From the NCBI RefSeq assembly GCF_021184045.1, contig NZ_CP073710.1:434001-498000 (forward strand): a stretch of DNA of 64,000 nt. The letters are read 5' to 3'. Numbering within the stretch: position 1 is the first letter of the stretch; each line of letters opens with the position of its first letter. A model generated the notes under the pieces. It saw only the letters and a list, made by a program, of their open reading frames with translations. It searched no databases and was not told where the DNA came from. This stretch comes from Methanococcoides orientis (lineage in GTDB: Archaea; Halobacteriota; Methanosarcinia; Methanosarcinales; Methanosarcinaceae). The position numbers were made by a program, and so were the translations under genes. Of the stretch, positions 49,982-59,321 are shown one piece after another.

Positions 49982-50722
49982 ATGGAACTATCAGTTATCG
50001 TAGAAACACTTGAGGAGATCGCACCTCCTGAACTGGCAGAGGATTTCGATGTTGGAAGGATCGGCCTTACTCTTGATCTGGATAATGATGTCAACAGGAT
50101 AGCTGTTGCACTTGATCCTACGGAGTATGTTCTAAAACGTGCAGCTCAGATAGGTGCGGACCTGCTTATTACCCATCACACGCTGATATTCCATTCTGTG
50201 AACCTGATCTCAAAAGAGCTTGCAGGTCTTTTAAAGATCGCTCTTGACAATGGTATTTCCCTTTATTCCATGCATACGAACTATGACAGGGCTGAGGGTG
50301 GTGTTAATGATGTGCTTGCCCGGCGTCTTGGTCTTGGTGATGTGAAGGATGTAGGCATGGGTCGGATCGGCAGGATCGATGATTGCTCTGTTGATGTTTT
50401 CGTGAATCATGTTTCAAAGAGCCTCAACACTCATCTGCAATATGTGGGTGAGAAGGATTCCATAAGAAATGTAATGGTGTTTGGTGGGAGTGGCTTTAAG
50501 GACGATTTCCTTGACATAGCAAGAGAGCACAATGTTGATGCATATGTTTCTGCTGAGCTTAAGCATGATGTACTGCGTAATTATGATGATATCTTGCTTG
50601 TGGATGCCACTCATTATGCTACAGAGAACCCTGCAATGGAATCGCTTTGTGAGCGTCTGAAGAACATGCTCAACATTGATGTGGAATTTATTGACAACGA
50701 TCCATTTATCGGAGTGTTATGA
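49982..50722 (+). CDS. NIF3/YbgI family metal protein (GTP cyclohydrolase 2-like fold)
   Basis: A 246-residue Nif3-like protein with a dimetal site. The motif DLLITHHTLIFHS near residue 62 carries the HHxxxF metal ligands, and the C-terminal VDATHYATENPAMESL has the H...E pair that completes the site. SMHTNYDRAEGGVNDVLARRLGL is the middle family signature. Length is the typical short form without insertion domain. The role of Nif3 proteins is unsettled; some act in tRNA-related or nucleotide metabolism. The next gene starts 1 bp after its stop. Confidence 0.9.
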   Translation: MELSVIVETLEEIAPPELAEDFDVGRIGLTLDLDNDVNRIAVALDPTEYVLKRAAQIGADLLITHHTLIFHSVNLISKELAGLLKIALDNGISLYSMHTNYDRAEGGVNDVLARRLGLGDVKDVGMGRIGRIDDCSVDVFVNHVSKSLNTHLQYVGEKDSIRNVMVFGGSGFKDDFLDIAREHNVDAYVSAELKHDVLRNYDDILLVDATHYATENPAMESLCERLKNMLNIDVEFIDNDPFIGVL

Positions 50723-50959
50723 ATGAACTCTAAAGAAGAAGCATCGGCAGTAGCAGCAGGAAAAGAAAATGAAGAAAATGGAGCTTCAGAAGAACTGACG
50801 GATGAAGAACTGGATGAACTGATGATGGAACAGTCTAAAGCTCCCGGGTGCAAAAAACACAGGGGCTATGGTAAATTTGACAAACCTCCTGTTAATCGGG
50901 GAGTAGCAGTAAGTTCTGATGATAGCAAAGAACAGGGCAAAAAAGAAGGCCAGAAATGA
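50723..50959 (+). CDS. Small charged hypothetical protein
   Basis: A 78-residue hydrophilic protein beginning directly at the end of the Nif3-like gene, so it is translationally coupled. The first half is acidic (ELTDEELDELMMEQS), the middle has APGCKKHRGYGKFDKPP with one Cys, and the end is Lys/Gln-rich. It is probably unstructured. I cannot place it in a family; the KHRGYGKF stretch could bind nucleic acid. Confidence 0.6.
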   Translation: MNSKEEASAVAAGKENEENGASEELTDEELDELMMEQSKAPGCKKHRGYGKFDKPPVNRGVAVSSDDSKEQGKKEGQK

Positions 50960-51112
50960 GTCCAGAAATGGAGATCTTTAATATCAGAAAAAGAAATCAA
51001 ATAACAAACAGGAAACATATTAGGAATAACTTGCACATTGTAGCTGTTCCTGCTATGCTTAATATTGCATATCTCAGAGTTTATTCCTGTTTGTTTTTAA
51101 CTTTTTTAGGTC

Positions 51113-51658
51113 TTATTCTTTTATTTTATTATCAATTACTCTTTTACCGTATTCTGTGGGTATGATAGTTAGTTCTGCATCTGGGAATTCCTGCCTTAAA
51201 GGTTCATCCTGTGCGATCCTGTCCATTGTTAGGGCAACTGCAGCAACTTCTGAGTGTGGCTGGTTGCCTACTGCAACATTCCAGTCTGCCATGTCATATA
51301 TTTCAGTAGGTACTTTTTCGGCACCGACAACGATCATGAGCTTCTCACAGATTTTGATATCCTCGGTTGCATCAGGCAGGTTTATGCCGTACATGGAAAG
51401 ATGGCAGACCTTTCCGCCTTCTTCTTTCCATTTTTCTATCTCAGCTTTCCAGTTCACATCGTTCTCGACGTAAAAGTTTCCTCCCCATCGATCTGCAACG
51501 TCTTCAATGGCATTCTTAATGCCTTTGTCATTGGATGCAAGAAGCATTCCTTCTGCACCAAGTGCCCGGGCTGTCAGTCCAACATGGGTGGTAATTCTCT
51601 TATCTCTCTCTGGACGATGACCCAGACGGAGTATTACTACTCTTGGCATCGAACTCAT
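51113..51658 (-). CDS. tRNA (cytidine(56)-2'-O)-methyltransferase Trm56
   Basis: A 181-residue archaeal aTrm56 of the SPOUT superfamily, which methylates the ribose of C56 in the T loop of tRNA. The family begins PRVVILRLGHRPERDKRI, near residue 5 here, and ITTHVGLTARALGAEG follows; the knot region is KLMIVVGAEKVPTEIYDMADWNVAVG, with the SAM-site Gly and the trefoil strand order typical of the group. Start at 51658 overlaps the stop of the AMP phosphorylase by 4 bp; an ATG three codons further in is an alternative. Confidence 0.92.
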   Translation of the reverse strand: MSSMPRVVILRLGHRPERDKRITTHVGLTARALGAEGMLLASNDKGIKNAIEDVADRWGGNFYVENDVNWKAEIEKWKEEGGKVCHLSMYGINLPDATEDIKICEKLMIVVGAEKVPTEIYDMADWNVAVGNQPHSEVAAVALTMDRIAQDEPLRQEFPDAELTIIPTEYGKRVIDNKIKE

Positions 51659-53175
51659 ATCTCCTTGAAGCTCTGGATACGTTCCAGTAGCATTCCTTCT
51701 GCGATGAATGGTGGTTTTGCATTAGCATTCTGGAATGCAGTGTTCAGTTTTGCTTCTTTCTCAGCATAAATGGTGAACAACTTATCTCCTTCTTTGATCG
51801 GTTCGCCCAGCTTTTTGTGGAGAACTAAACCTGCTCCTTTATCATTTGGAGCACCTGCGATCCTTGCGATCTGAACGAGCCTTTTGTTGTCAAGTTCCAG
51901 GATATATCCATTGGTAGGGGCAAGAATGTCTTTAGTGAATTCGCCCACCGGAATATCCTTGTGGGTTACATTCGGGTTTCCGCCCTGTATCTCGATGATC
52001 TGCTTGAACTTCTCAAGGGCTTTTCCGTTCTTCAGGGTCTCGATAGCAAGATCGTATCCCTGGTCCCTGGCAGCCACTCCTCCCATCTCGAGAAGCATTC
52101 CAGCCAGTGATGCACTCTTCTCTATCAGGCTGTTAGGGCCATCGAAGTTCTCAAGGACCTTTAATGCTTCAATGACCTCAAGTGCAGGACCAACTGTACG
52201 TCCGACAGGTGATGCGCCGTAGGTTAAAGCACAGTCAACATCCATTCCAAGCCTGTCTCCCAGATTAATGAGATCTCTTGCAAGTTTTCTTCCTTCCTGG
52301 ACATTTGGTATCTTTGTACCTGGTCCGGTTGGTATGTCCATTACAACGTGAGTTGCACCAATTGCACCTTTCTTTGCCATAATAGATGCCAGCATCTGGC
52401 AGTGTGGATCAATGGATAGCGGATACTCGACCTTAATGAGCTTGTCATCAGCAGGTGCGATGTTTGTGGCACCTCCCCATACAAGAACGCCACCAACTTT
52501 TTCGGTCATCTTCTTTATCTCATCAGCATCGAACTCTACCGGTGCAAGGATCTCCATCAGGTCAGCAGTCCCCCCTGCTCCGGTTATTGCTCTTGAACTG
52601 GTTTTTGGTATGACGAGTCCATTAGCTGCAACTATGGGTACTATAAGAAGTGATATTTTGTTACCAGGCACTCCTCCTATGGAATGTTTATCCATGATCA
52701 GGTGTGTATCGAACTCAAGCTTATCACCTGTTTCGATCATGGCTCTTGTTAACCATTCTGTTTCATCATCTGTCATGTCGTTAATGTATGTTGAAGTAAG
52801 GAAGGCTGCAAGTTCGATCTCACTAAGATTTTCTTCCACAATGTCCTTTACAAGTGTATCGACCTCTTCTTTAGTGAGCTTTTTTCCATCCATGACCTTT
52901 TTGATGATGTATGTCGACATCGGTCTTTCTGCAGGGAATACCTCTATTGTTTCGGTCCATTCCTTTTGCATAGCTTCCTTGACCTCATGGTAAAGGCCGA
53001 TCATTCCCGGTGATATCATGTCCTCGGTAAAATCCACAATGGCTGTAAGCGTTTCATGATTCTTTATTCGAACGCGATCTCCTTCATTGACACCAAGCTC
53101 TTTTGCATCGATGGTGTTCAGGATTACTTTGTATTTGCCAACTTTGATATCAATAGGTTGTACTTTTAGTTGCAT
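51655..53175 (-). CDS. deoA: AMP phosphorylase
   Basis: A ~506-residue archaeal thymidine-phosphorylase-like enzyme that converts AMP and phosphate to adenine and ribose 1,5-bisphosphate, which feeds archaeal RuBisCO or other nucleotide salvage. N-terminal ~80 residues are the archaeal-specific domain (LKVQPIDIKVGKYKVILN). The nucleotide and phosphate site is MDKHSIGGVPGNKISLLIVP near residue 165, followed by PKTSSRAITGAGGTADLMEI. Start ATG 53175 follows AAGGTGA by 5 nt; a GTG at 53184 is possible. Coupled with the trm56 gene by a 4 bp overlap. No RuBisCO gene is in the window. Confidence 0.92.
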   Translation of the reverse strand: MQLKVQPIDIKVGKYKVILNTIDAKELGVNEGDRVRIKNHETLTAIVDFTEDMISPGMIGLYHEVKEAMQKEWTETIEVFPAERPMSTYIIKKVMDGKKLTKEEVDTLVKDIVEENLSEIELAAFLTSTYINDMTDDETEWLTRAMIETGDKLEFDTHLIMDKHSIGGVPGNKISLLIVPIVAANGLVIPKTSSRAITGAGGTADLMEILAPVEFDADEIKKMTEKVGGVLVWGGATNIAPADDKLIKVEYPLSIDPHCQMLASIMAKKGAIGATHVVMDIPTGPGTKIPNVQEGRKLARDLINLGDRLGMDVDCALTYGASPVGRTVGPALEVIEALKVLENFDGPNSLIEKSASLAGMLLEMGGVAARDQGYDLAIETLKNGKALEKFKQIIEIQGGNPNVTHKDIPVGEFTKDILAPTNGYILELDNKRLVQIARIAGAPNDKGAGLVLHKKLGEPIKEGDKLFTIYAEKEAKLNTAFQNANAKPPFIAEGMLLERIQSFKEI

Positions 53176-53461
53176 ATTTTTCACCTTAAACTCTGTACTA
53201 CTTTTGTTTTTGTGGATAAATAGATTTACATTGCTTATTCATTGTGGGTATGTTCGGTTTTTTGATCTTTTGAATTAACCAATAATGATTTATAGCGTTC
53301 AACATAATTATCATTATGATGAGTAATGGGTATAATCTGCGGTAACTATATAAGCCGTAGATGCGTACTCTTTTTAACAATAATAGAGGACAGGCATGGG
53401 GGCCTGAATGTTTCTTATTGTTGTTATGATCAGGAATGGCAATTACCAAAGGCGTGGTATA

Positions 53462-55360
53462 ATGGTTGAAAATTTGAATCCTCAAAATGCCGAGAAGGAA
53501 GACGAGATCGAGTCTGTGGAAGATGGCATCGTTGATATAGTAGACATAGTTGAAGATGATTCTCTTTCAGATGAACTTTACACAGAAGAACTTGATGAGA
53601 ATATCGAGGACATGGAAAGCATTTCCACTGATGATGAAGATGAAAGTGATGATCAAAACAAACTACCAGAGGAAATTGAATCCTTATGGGAAAAGACGAT
53701 AAAAGAGATTGCAGAAGAGGAGGAAGAAGTTGAGGAGTTTGAAGAGACTCCGATGTTCATTTTCAAGAAAGAACCTTTCCATAAGCGAGTTATCAATGCT
53801 TTCAAGACAAAGGACTTCGAGGTAGAGGAATATGATGTTGCCATCCATGGTCCTCTTGTAGATATTTCTCTGGATGAAGAGTCCGGGTTTGAAGAGATCG
53901 AGTTCTTTGAAATAAATCCTCCTTATTCTTATGTAAGAGTTTCTTATAATTCTGACCTTCATGAGTATCAATATCAGGTGCTTGAACCAGAGTTTACTGA
54001 TGAAGAAGAACAATTGTTCAGGATGATCAAGGAGCGTATAGCTGAGGTTCTTCATGCACACTTGAAAAGCATGTCAAGAGAAGTTGCAGAAGAATACCTG
54101 CGTAAGAACGTCAATATCTTCCTTGTTGATTATAGGATCCGGCTCACCACTCTTACACGTGAGAAGATCATGTATTACATTATCCGTGACTATCTAGGAT
54201 ATGGTGAGATCGATGCCATGATGCGCGATCTGTTAATAGAAGATATATCCTGTGATGGTCCTAATACGCCGATCTACATATACCACAAGAAGTATGAGTC
54301 CATTCCTTCAAATGTGCTGTTCGATTCGGACGATCATCTGGACCCACTCGCTATCAGGCTTGCACAAATATGTGGTAAGCATATCTCCATAGCAAATCCG
54401 TTGCTTGATGCAACGTTGCCTGATGGTTCACGTATACAATTAACACTTGGAAGAGAGATCACTACCCGGGGTAGTACTTTTACCATACGTCGATTCAATG
54501 AGGATCCAATTACACCTTCCGATCTTATTGGTTATCATACGTTCTCGACAGCAATGCTGGCATACATGTGGCTTGCTGTGGATTCAAGCAAGAGTGTCAT
54601 CTTCTCCGGAGGTACTGCTTCAGGAAAGACCTCTGCAATGAACGCTATTTCAATATTTATCCAGCCGGAAATGAAGATCGTTTCCATTGAGGATACAAGG
54701 GAATTGAACCTTGCTCACCCCAACTGGATCCCCGGTGTTACACGTGAAGCATTTGGTGGCGAATCCAAAGGTTCCATTGAAATGTATGAACTGTTGAGGG
54801 CATCACTGAGGCAGCGTCCGGAATATATCCTGGTGGGTGAAGTAAGAGGTGCTGAAGCATATGTTCTGTTCCAGGCAATGTCAACAGGACACACAACGTT
54901 CTCTACAATGCATGCTGACTCTGTGCAGTCGATCGTACACAGGCTTGAGAACCCTCCGATCAATATCCCGAGGATCATGATACAGGCTCTTGATATTGTA
55001 TCTTTGCAGGTTCAGGTAAAAGTGGATGGTGAAAGGGTCAGGCGGTGTAAAACTCTTACAGAGATCGTTGGTGTTGATCCAAGGACTGGTGAGTTGCTGA
55101 CAAATGAAGTATTCTCCTGGAATGCTGCAAAGGATCTTTTCCAGTACTCAGGCCGCTCCTATGTTCTCGAGAGTGTTATGGATGCAAGAGGTTGGACCGA
55201 GGCCAGGGTAAGGGAGGAGTTACAACAGCGTCAGGATGTCATGGAGTGGGCACGTTTGAAGAAGATCACCCATTTCAGGGACTTCTCTAAGATCGTGGTT
55301 GCGTATAAACGTGAACCTGAAACACTACTGAAAGTTATAAGGCAGGATTTGAATGGATAA
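53462..55360 (+). CDS. GspE-type secretion/pilus ATPase
   Basis: A ~632-residue ATPase. The first ~75 residues are strongly acidic and low in complexity (EDEIESVEDGIVDIVDIVED). The core has the N-terminal domain and C-terminal AAA-like domain of archaeal GspE/FlaI-like ATPases: Walker A FSGGTASGKTSAMNA near residue 378, Asp box IEDTRELNLAHPNW, Walker B ILVGEVRGAEAYVLFQAMSTGHTTFSTMHAD with the His box. TATA ACTATATAAG lies at ~53345-53354, giving a leader of ~85 nt. Start ATG 53462 is preferred over ATG 53408. The two membrane subunits follow in an overlapping operon. Confidence 0.93.
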   Translation: MVENLNPQNAEKEDEIESVEDGIVDIVDIVEDDSLSDELYTEELDENIEDMESISTDDEDESDDQNKLPEEIESLWEKTIKEIAEEEEEVEEFEETPMFIFKKEPFHKRVINAFKTKDFEVEEYDVAIHGPLVDISLDEESGFEEIEFFEINPPYSYVRVSYNSDLHEYQYQVLEPEFTDEEEQLFRMIKERIAEVLHAHLKSMSREVAEEYLRKNVNIFLVDYRIRLTTLTREKIMYYIIRDYLGYGEIDAMMRDLLIEDISCDGPNTPIYIYHKKYESIPSNVLFDSDDHLDPLAIRLAQICGKHISIANPLLDATLPDGSRIQLTLGREITTRGSTFTIRRFNEDPITPSDLIGYHTFSTAMLAYMWLAVDSSKSVIFSGGTASGKTSAMNAISIFIQPEMKIVSIEDTRELNLAHPNWIPGVTREAFGGESKGSIEMYELLRASLRQRPEYILVGEVRGAEAYVLFQAMSTGHTTFSTMHADSVQSIVHRLENPPINIPRIMIQALDIVSLQVQVKVDGERVRRCKTLTEIVGVDPRTGELLTNEVFSWNAAKDLFQYSGRSYVLESVMDARGWTEARVREELQQRQDVMEWARLKKITHFRDFSKIVVAYKREPETLLKVIRQDLNG

Positions 55361-56276
55361 TTCATATTTTAGTATTGCATTTGCAATATTTGGGAAACAC
55401 TATGTGAACAAACGTTCAAAGTATTTCTCACTTAGAAAAAACCTTATGAAAAGCAGGATCAACATAGGTTATGACAGGTACCTTTCAGGTGTCCTTCTAA
55501 TGGCAATCATGAGTACTGTGTTAATGTCTATCCTGTTCAATGCGCTTCTGGCCATAATTCCAATTCCTGATATCTCTGGAATTGCACTTGGTTTCCCTGT
55601 ATGGACCGCAAAATATGCTGCTTATAAGCTTCTTGCACTGCGCGTGTTCGGAGGCATTGGATTTGCAGTTCTCTGTTTCAGCAGTATCTATTATTTTGCC
55701 ATATTATATCCGGCTATTGTAGCATCTGATCGAAAGCGAAAGATAGAACAGATGCTTCCCTATGGTATCAATTATATGTCTGCCATGTCCGGAGCAGGGG
55801 TTCTTCCGGTAGATCTGTTCCGTTCCCTTGCATCCAATGAGATCTATGGCGAAGTTGCTGTGGAAGCAAGATATCTTGTGCGTGACCTTGAAGTATTGGG
55901 GTATAACCTTGTAAGTGCAATGAAGAACCTCGCAGCTTCTACTCCTTCTCCAATGATGCAGGAATTCCTGCAGGGTTCAATTACCGTTGTAACATCAGGT
56001 GGTGATCTGGAGCCTTACTTTAAGATCAAGGCCGATCAATATCTTATCGACAACAGGCAAAGGCAAAAGGAATTCCTTGAGACGCTGGGTCTTATGGGTG
56101 AAACATATGTTACTGCATTTGTAGCAGGTCCTCTTTTCCTGATAGTAGTAATATCGATCGTAGCATTGATGGGTGGAGCAGACTTTATGTTCCTTTATCT
56201 GATGGTATATGGTATGATCCCAATTGGAACTCTTATGTTCATAGTTCTTGTCAGTGCAATGACGCCGGAGGAGTGA
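55353..56276 (+). CDS. TadB/GspF-like secretion platform protein 1
   Basis: A 307-residue membrane protein overlapping the ATPase stop by 8 bp. Helices near residues 48-72 (LSGVLLMAIMSTVLMSILFN), 100-130 (VFGGIGFAVLCFSSIYYFAILYP) and two at the C-terminus (FVAGPLFLIVVISIVALMGG, FMFLYLMVYGMIPIGTLMFIVL) flank a cytoplasmic T2SSF domain (IEQMLPYGINYMSAMSGAGVLP...SNEIYGEVAVEARYLVRDLE). This matches the archaeal FlaJ/TadB half-platform. It likely anchors the ATPase in the membrane. Confidence 0.9.
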   Translation: MDNSYFSIAFAIFGKHYVNKRSKYFSLRKNLMKSRINIGYDRYLSGVLLMAIMSTVLMSILFNALLAIIPIPDISGIALGFPVWTAKYAAYKLLALRVFGGIGFAVLCFSSIYYFAILYPAIVASDRKRKIEQMLPYGINYMSAMSGAGVLPVDLFRSLASNEIYGEVAVEARYLVRDLEVLGYNLVSAMKNLAASTPSPMMQEFLQGSITVVTSGGDLEPYFKIKADQYLIDNRQRQKEFLETLGLMGETYVTAFVAGPLFLIVVISIVALMGGADFMFLYLMVYGMIPIGTLMFIVLVSAMTPEE

Positions 56277-56280
56277 GAAA

Positions 56281-57555
56281 ATGAAGGATGTAGAGAACAC
56301 TGGATCTGATGATATTGCTGAAACTGGTGAGATTATCGAAGCCGATGAGCTTACTGAAGCCGATGGGATTGTCGAAGCTGATGAGATTGTTGAAGCCGAT
56401 GAGATTGCCGAAGATGATGAGCTTGCTGAAGTTGATGAGCTTGCTGAAGTTGATGAGCTTGCTGAAGTTGATGAGCTTGCTGAAGTTGATGAGCTTGCTG
56501 AATCCGTTGATCTTGCCGAAGCCGATAATCTTGCTGAATCCGTTGATCTTGCCGAAGCCACTGAGTTTGGTCCAAACGGTGAACCTATTGTAATTCATGA
56601 AGCTGAGATCCCGGAAATGGATGAGTTGGAACTCAAAAGGATTGAACAATATGTCATTGATTTAAGGCTTGGAGATTCAAGAAAGAACATTCGCTTGAAA
56701 GAATTCCTTAAGGACCCGAAAGATGCATTTTATAGGTATCCTTATTATGCTATGTTATTCAGTGGCCCTGCCGCTCTTTTGTTCATGCTGGTGGGATTCT
56801 CGTTCACCTGGGGAACGCCAACTATCGACCATGTGATCTTATTTTCGGTGTGGATATTTATCATCCCGCCAGCAATAACCTATTACAGGAAGCATAAATT
56901 TGTCAACAAGGTCGAGGAGTACATGCCAAATTTCCTGCGTGATATTGCGGAAATGAGTAGGGCGGGCCTCACTCTCCCTGCAGCATTAGGTACTGTTGCA
57001 AAGGGTGAATATGGTGAAATGACGGATGAGATCAAGAAAATGGATGCATCTGTCTCCTGGGGTATTTCCTTTGAGGAAACCATCGAATACTTCGCAAAAA
57101 GAATGAACACTCCCCTTATATCACGTGCTGTAGCTCTGATCACTCAGGCAAGCCGTGCAGGAGGTCGTGTGTCATTTGTACTTGAAGCTGCTGCCAGGGA
57201 TGCAAGCGAAATAAAGACACTTGAGAGGGAACGTCGTGGTAACATGGCTGTTTACGTAGTGATAAGCTACATTGCTTTCTTTGTGTTCATCTTTGTTATA
57301 TTGATGCTGACAACTCGCTTTGTTCCGACAATGTACGAAGCAAGTCAGGCTGTGGCAGGTGCATCTGCTGGAGGTTCCTTTATTGGAGGTTTCGATCCCG
57401 ATGCTTTCATACGTACCCTTTTCCACGCATGTCTGCTACAGGGATTCATGAGTGGTCTGGTTGCAGGACAATTGGGAGAGAATCGCCTTTCAGGAGGTCT
57501 GAAGCACTCATTCATAATGACCTTTATTGGCTGGATATGCTTCCTGATCCTATGA
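56281..57555 (+). CDS. TadC/GspF-like platform protein 2 with acidic repeat head
   Basis: A 424-residue protein. Residues ~20-100 are an acidic tandem repeat (VDELAE units; see separate repeat). A linker leads to helices near residues 155-195, the cytoplasmic T2SSF domain (EYMPNFLRDIAEMSRAGLTLPAALGTVAKGEYGEMTDEIKKMDASVSW and SRAGGRVSFVLEAAARDASEI mark it), and C-terminal helices. It sits 4 bp after the first platform gene. No pilin or prepilin peptidase gene is in the window, so the secreted substrate is encoded elsewhere. The acidic heads of this protein and of the ATPase may form a flexible electrostatic collar, a guess. Confidence 0.88.
   Translation: MKDVENTGSDDIAETGEIIEADELTEADGIVEADEIVEADEIAEDDELAEVDELAEVDELAEVDELAEVDELAESVDLAEADNLAESVDLAEATEFGPNGEPIVIHEAEIPEMDELELKRIEQYVIDLRLGDSRKNIRLKEFLKDPKDAFYRYPYYAMLFSGPAALLFMLVGFSFTWGTPTIDHVILFSVWIFIIPPAITYYRKHKFVNKVEEYMPNFLRDIAEMSRAGLTLPAALGTVAKGEYGEMTDEIKKMDASVSWGISFEETIEYFAKRMNTPLISRAVALITQASRAGGRVSFVLEAAARDASEIKTLERERRGNMAVYVVISYIAFFVFIFVILMLTTRFVPTMYEASQAVAGASAGGSFIGGFDPDAFIRTLFHACLLQGFMSGLVAGQLGENRLSGGLKHSFIMTFIGWICFLIL
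56413..56502 (+). repeat. 18 bp tandem repeat encoding VDELAE
   Basis: GTTGATGAGCTTGCTGAA is repeated four times exactly (56431-56502), preceded by one unit with a single change (GATGATGAG...). More diverged units of the same theme flank it from ~56338 to ~56560, encoding alternating ADE/VDELAE/VDLAE peptides. The exact DNA identity indicates recent slippage expansion. Confidence 0.9.
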
Positions 57556-57648
57556 TGAAAAGATGCTTGTAGTTCAACCAATAAACAAAGAAGTAAGAAT
57601 ATAATCTAAAAATAAATAATATATAGTAAAAAAATAACTTGGGAGAGT

Positions 57649-58221
57649 TCACTTCTTTAAAAAGGACTCTCGTGCTTTTTCTTTTATAGATGTGAACAGG
57701 TCATTTCCCTTTGTGTCAATACCGACAATGAGGGGGCCGAACTCAACGACTTCAAGTTCCCATACTGCTTCAGGCATTCCAAGGTCCAGCCAGTGAACTT
57801 GCGGTACATTCTTTATGGAACCTGCTGCAAGTGCTGCACATCCACCGGTGTAAGCAAGGTATATACATTTCCCTTTCAGGCTTTCAGCCACGTTGTTCAT
57901 GCCACCTTTTCCTACAAGGGCACGGACTTTGAAATGCTCAAGAAGGTCCGGTGTCATCTTTGACATCCTGTCGCTTGTTGTAGGTCCGGCTGCAACGACA
58001 ATCCATTTTCCTTCTATCTGCTGCATCAGGGGTCCACAGTGGTAAATAGCTGCGCCTTCCAGTTCAAAAGGCAGCTCAAGGCCTTCCTCATGCATTTCAA
58101 GGATGCGTGCATGTGCTTCATCGCGGGCTGTCAGGACAGTTCCTGTGAGGTAGACAATATCACCGGCATCGAGTTGTTCGACGTCTTCCTTCTTAAGAGG
58201 TGTATTTAGATGATATTCCAT
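57649..58221 (-). CDS. Fumarate hydratase class I, beta subunit
   Basis: A 190-residue protein equal to the C-terminal domain of class I fumarases: [32 protein letters not shown] near residue 9, [11 protein letters not shown] and [19 protein letters not shown] in the middle, and [31 protein letters not shown] near residue 110. It forms the enzyme with the alpha subunit, which it overlaps (TAATG). The enzyme interconverts fumarate and malate in the incomplete reductive or oxidative TCA path of methanogens. The SD GGAGGTGAT lies 10 nt before its ATG. Confidence 0.94.
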   Translation of the reverse strand: MEYHLNTPLKKEDVEQLDAGDIVYLTGTVLTARDEAHARILEMHEEGLELPFELEGAAIYHCGPLMQQIEGKWIVVAAGPTTSDRMSKMTPDLLEHFKVRALVGKGGMNNVAESLKGKCIYLAYTGGCAALAAGSIKNVPQVHWLDLGMPEAVWELEVVEFGPLIVGIDTKGNDLFTSIKEKARESFLKK

Positions 58222-59060
58222 TATTCATCACCTCCGAGTGTGACGGAAGCATGCCGGTTTGCCCAGCACTGGATATTAATAGCTACAGGCAGGGATGCTG
58301 TGTGGCAGTGAGATGTGTTAAGATGTACTGCAAGAGCAGTGGTATCGCCTCCAAGGCCCATTGGTCCTATCCCCAGTGAATTTATCCTGGAAAGGACTGC
58401 CTTCTCTTCATCATTCATGTCATCTACGGTTCGTAAAAGTGAGGATTTAGCAAGCCTTGCAGCTTTGTCGAAAGAACCTCCGATACCGACACCTACGATA
58501 ACAGGCGGGCATGGTCTCCCTCCGGCATTGAGCACGGTTTCAACAATGAAGTCATCAATGCTTTTAAGCTCGGTGGGGTTCATCATCTTCAGAACGCTCA
58601 TGTTCTCGGAACCTGCACCTTTTGGGGCTACTGTTATCTTCAGATGCTCTCCTTCCACAAAGTCATATTTGATATCGGGAAGGCCTTCGCCTGTATTGTC
58701 ACTGCTGTTGTTTCGAGTAAGTGGATCTACAGCATTTGGACGCAATGGGACCTGTTGGGTTGCTATCCTGGTAGCTTCAAGTATCGCTCCCTTAAGGTCA
58801 AAATCAATATGCAGGTCCCTGCCTATGTCGACATAAAAAATAAGTATGCCTGTATCCTGGCAGAGGGGAATGCTGTTGTTCCCTGCAATCTCTATGTTCT
58901 TAAGGATCGCTTCTATCTGCGATCTTGCAACGTTGCTTGATTCATTTTTTTTTGCTGTTTCAAGAGCTTTTATAACATCATCAGGGAGAAGTGTCTCAGC
59001 TTCTTTGATTGTGTCAATAGTGGCCTTAACTACAGCATCATAAGTTATCTTGCCAGTCAA
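58221..59060 (-). CDS. Fumarate hydratase class I, alpha subunit
   Basis: A 279-residue iron-sulfur subunit. The [4Fe-4S] ligands are Cys in [17 protein letters not shown] near residue 65, in [19 protein letters not shown] near residue 185, and in [12 protein letters not shown] near residue 255; the last two correspond to the ligand motifs of class I fumarase. Length and order fit the archaeal two-subunit form. The start is 17 bp from the tRNA-Leu gene, so the mRNA begins close to or after the tRNA on the minus strand. Confidence 0.94.
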   Translation of the reverse strand: MTGKITYDAVVKATIDTIKEAETLLPDDVIKALETAKKNESSNVARSQIEAILKNIEIAGNNSIPLCQDTGILIFYVDIGRDLHIDFDLKGAILEATRIATQQVPLRPNAVDPLTRNNSSDNTGEGLPDIKYDFVEGEHLKITVAPKGAGSENMSVLKMMNPTELKSIDDFIVETVLNAGGRPCPPVIVGVGIGGSFDKAARLAKSSLLRTVDDMNDEEKAVLSRINSLGIGPMGLGGDTTALAVHLNTSHCHTASLPVAINIQCWANRHASVTLGGDE

Positions 59061-59076
59061 AAAAGATCACCTTAAA

Positions 59077-59162
59077 TGGTGCGGGAGAAGGGATTCGAAC
59101 CCCCGAACGTCTACACGAGCAGATCTTGAGTCTGCCACCGTTGGCCACTTGGTTACTCCCGC
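59077..59162 (-). tRNA. tRNA-Leu (CAA), CCA encoded
   Basis: On the minus strand the acceptor GCGGGAG pairs perfectly with CTCCCGC, with A73 and an encoded CCA at 59077-59079. The anticodon stem GCAGA/TCTGC closes loop CTCAAGA (anticodon CAA, reading UUG). A long variable arm (TCGTGTAGACG) marks the class II tRNA. The T loop TTCGAAT lies in a GGGGG/CCC-type stem. All parts are canonical. Confidence 0.95.
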
Positions 59163-59321
59163 ATTTGAGAAATACGTTACCAGAAATAGCAGTATTTGTT
59201 ATAAACTTATCTATTGTTCATTCGTATGTGCCTTTTTAATTTGAATGAAAGTGCTATTTTGCAGAAAATATGCTTTTCTTTGAAATATACTTATTAAAGA
59301 GTAAGTAATTGTAATCTAACG

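Noticed and set aside
56281-56593. Overlapping frames on both strands rich in Leu/Lys or Gln/His at the repeat
   Set aside because: All follow from the 18 bp tandem repeat being open in several frames; only the TadC frame continues into a real domain.
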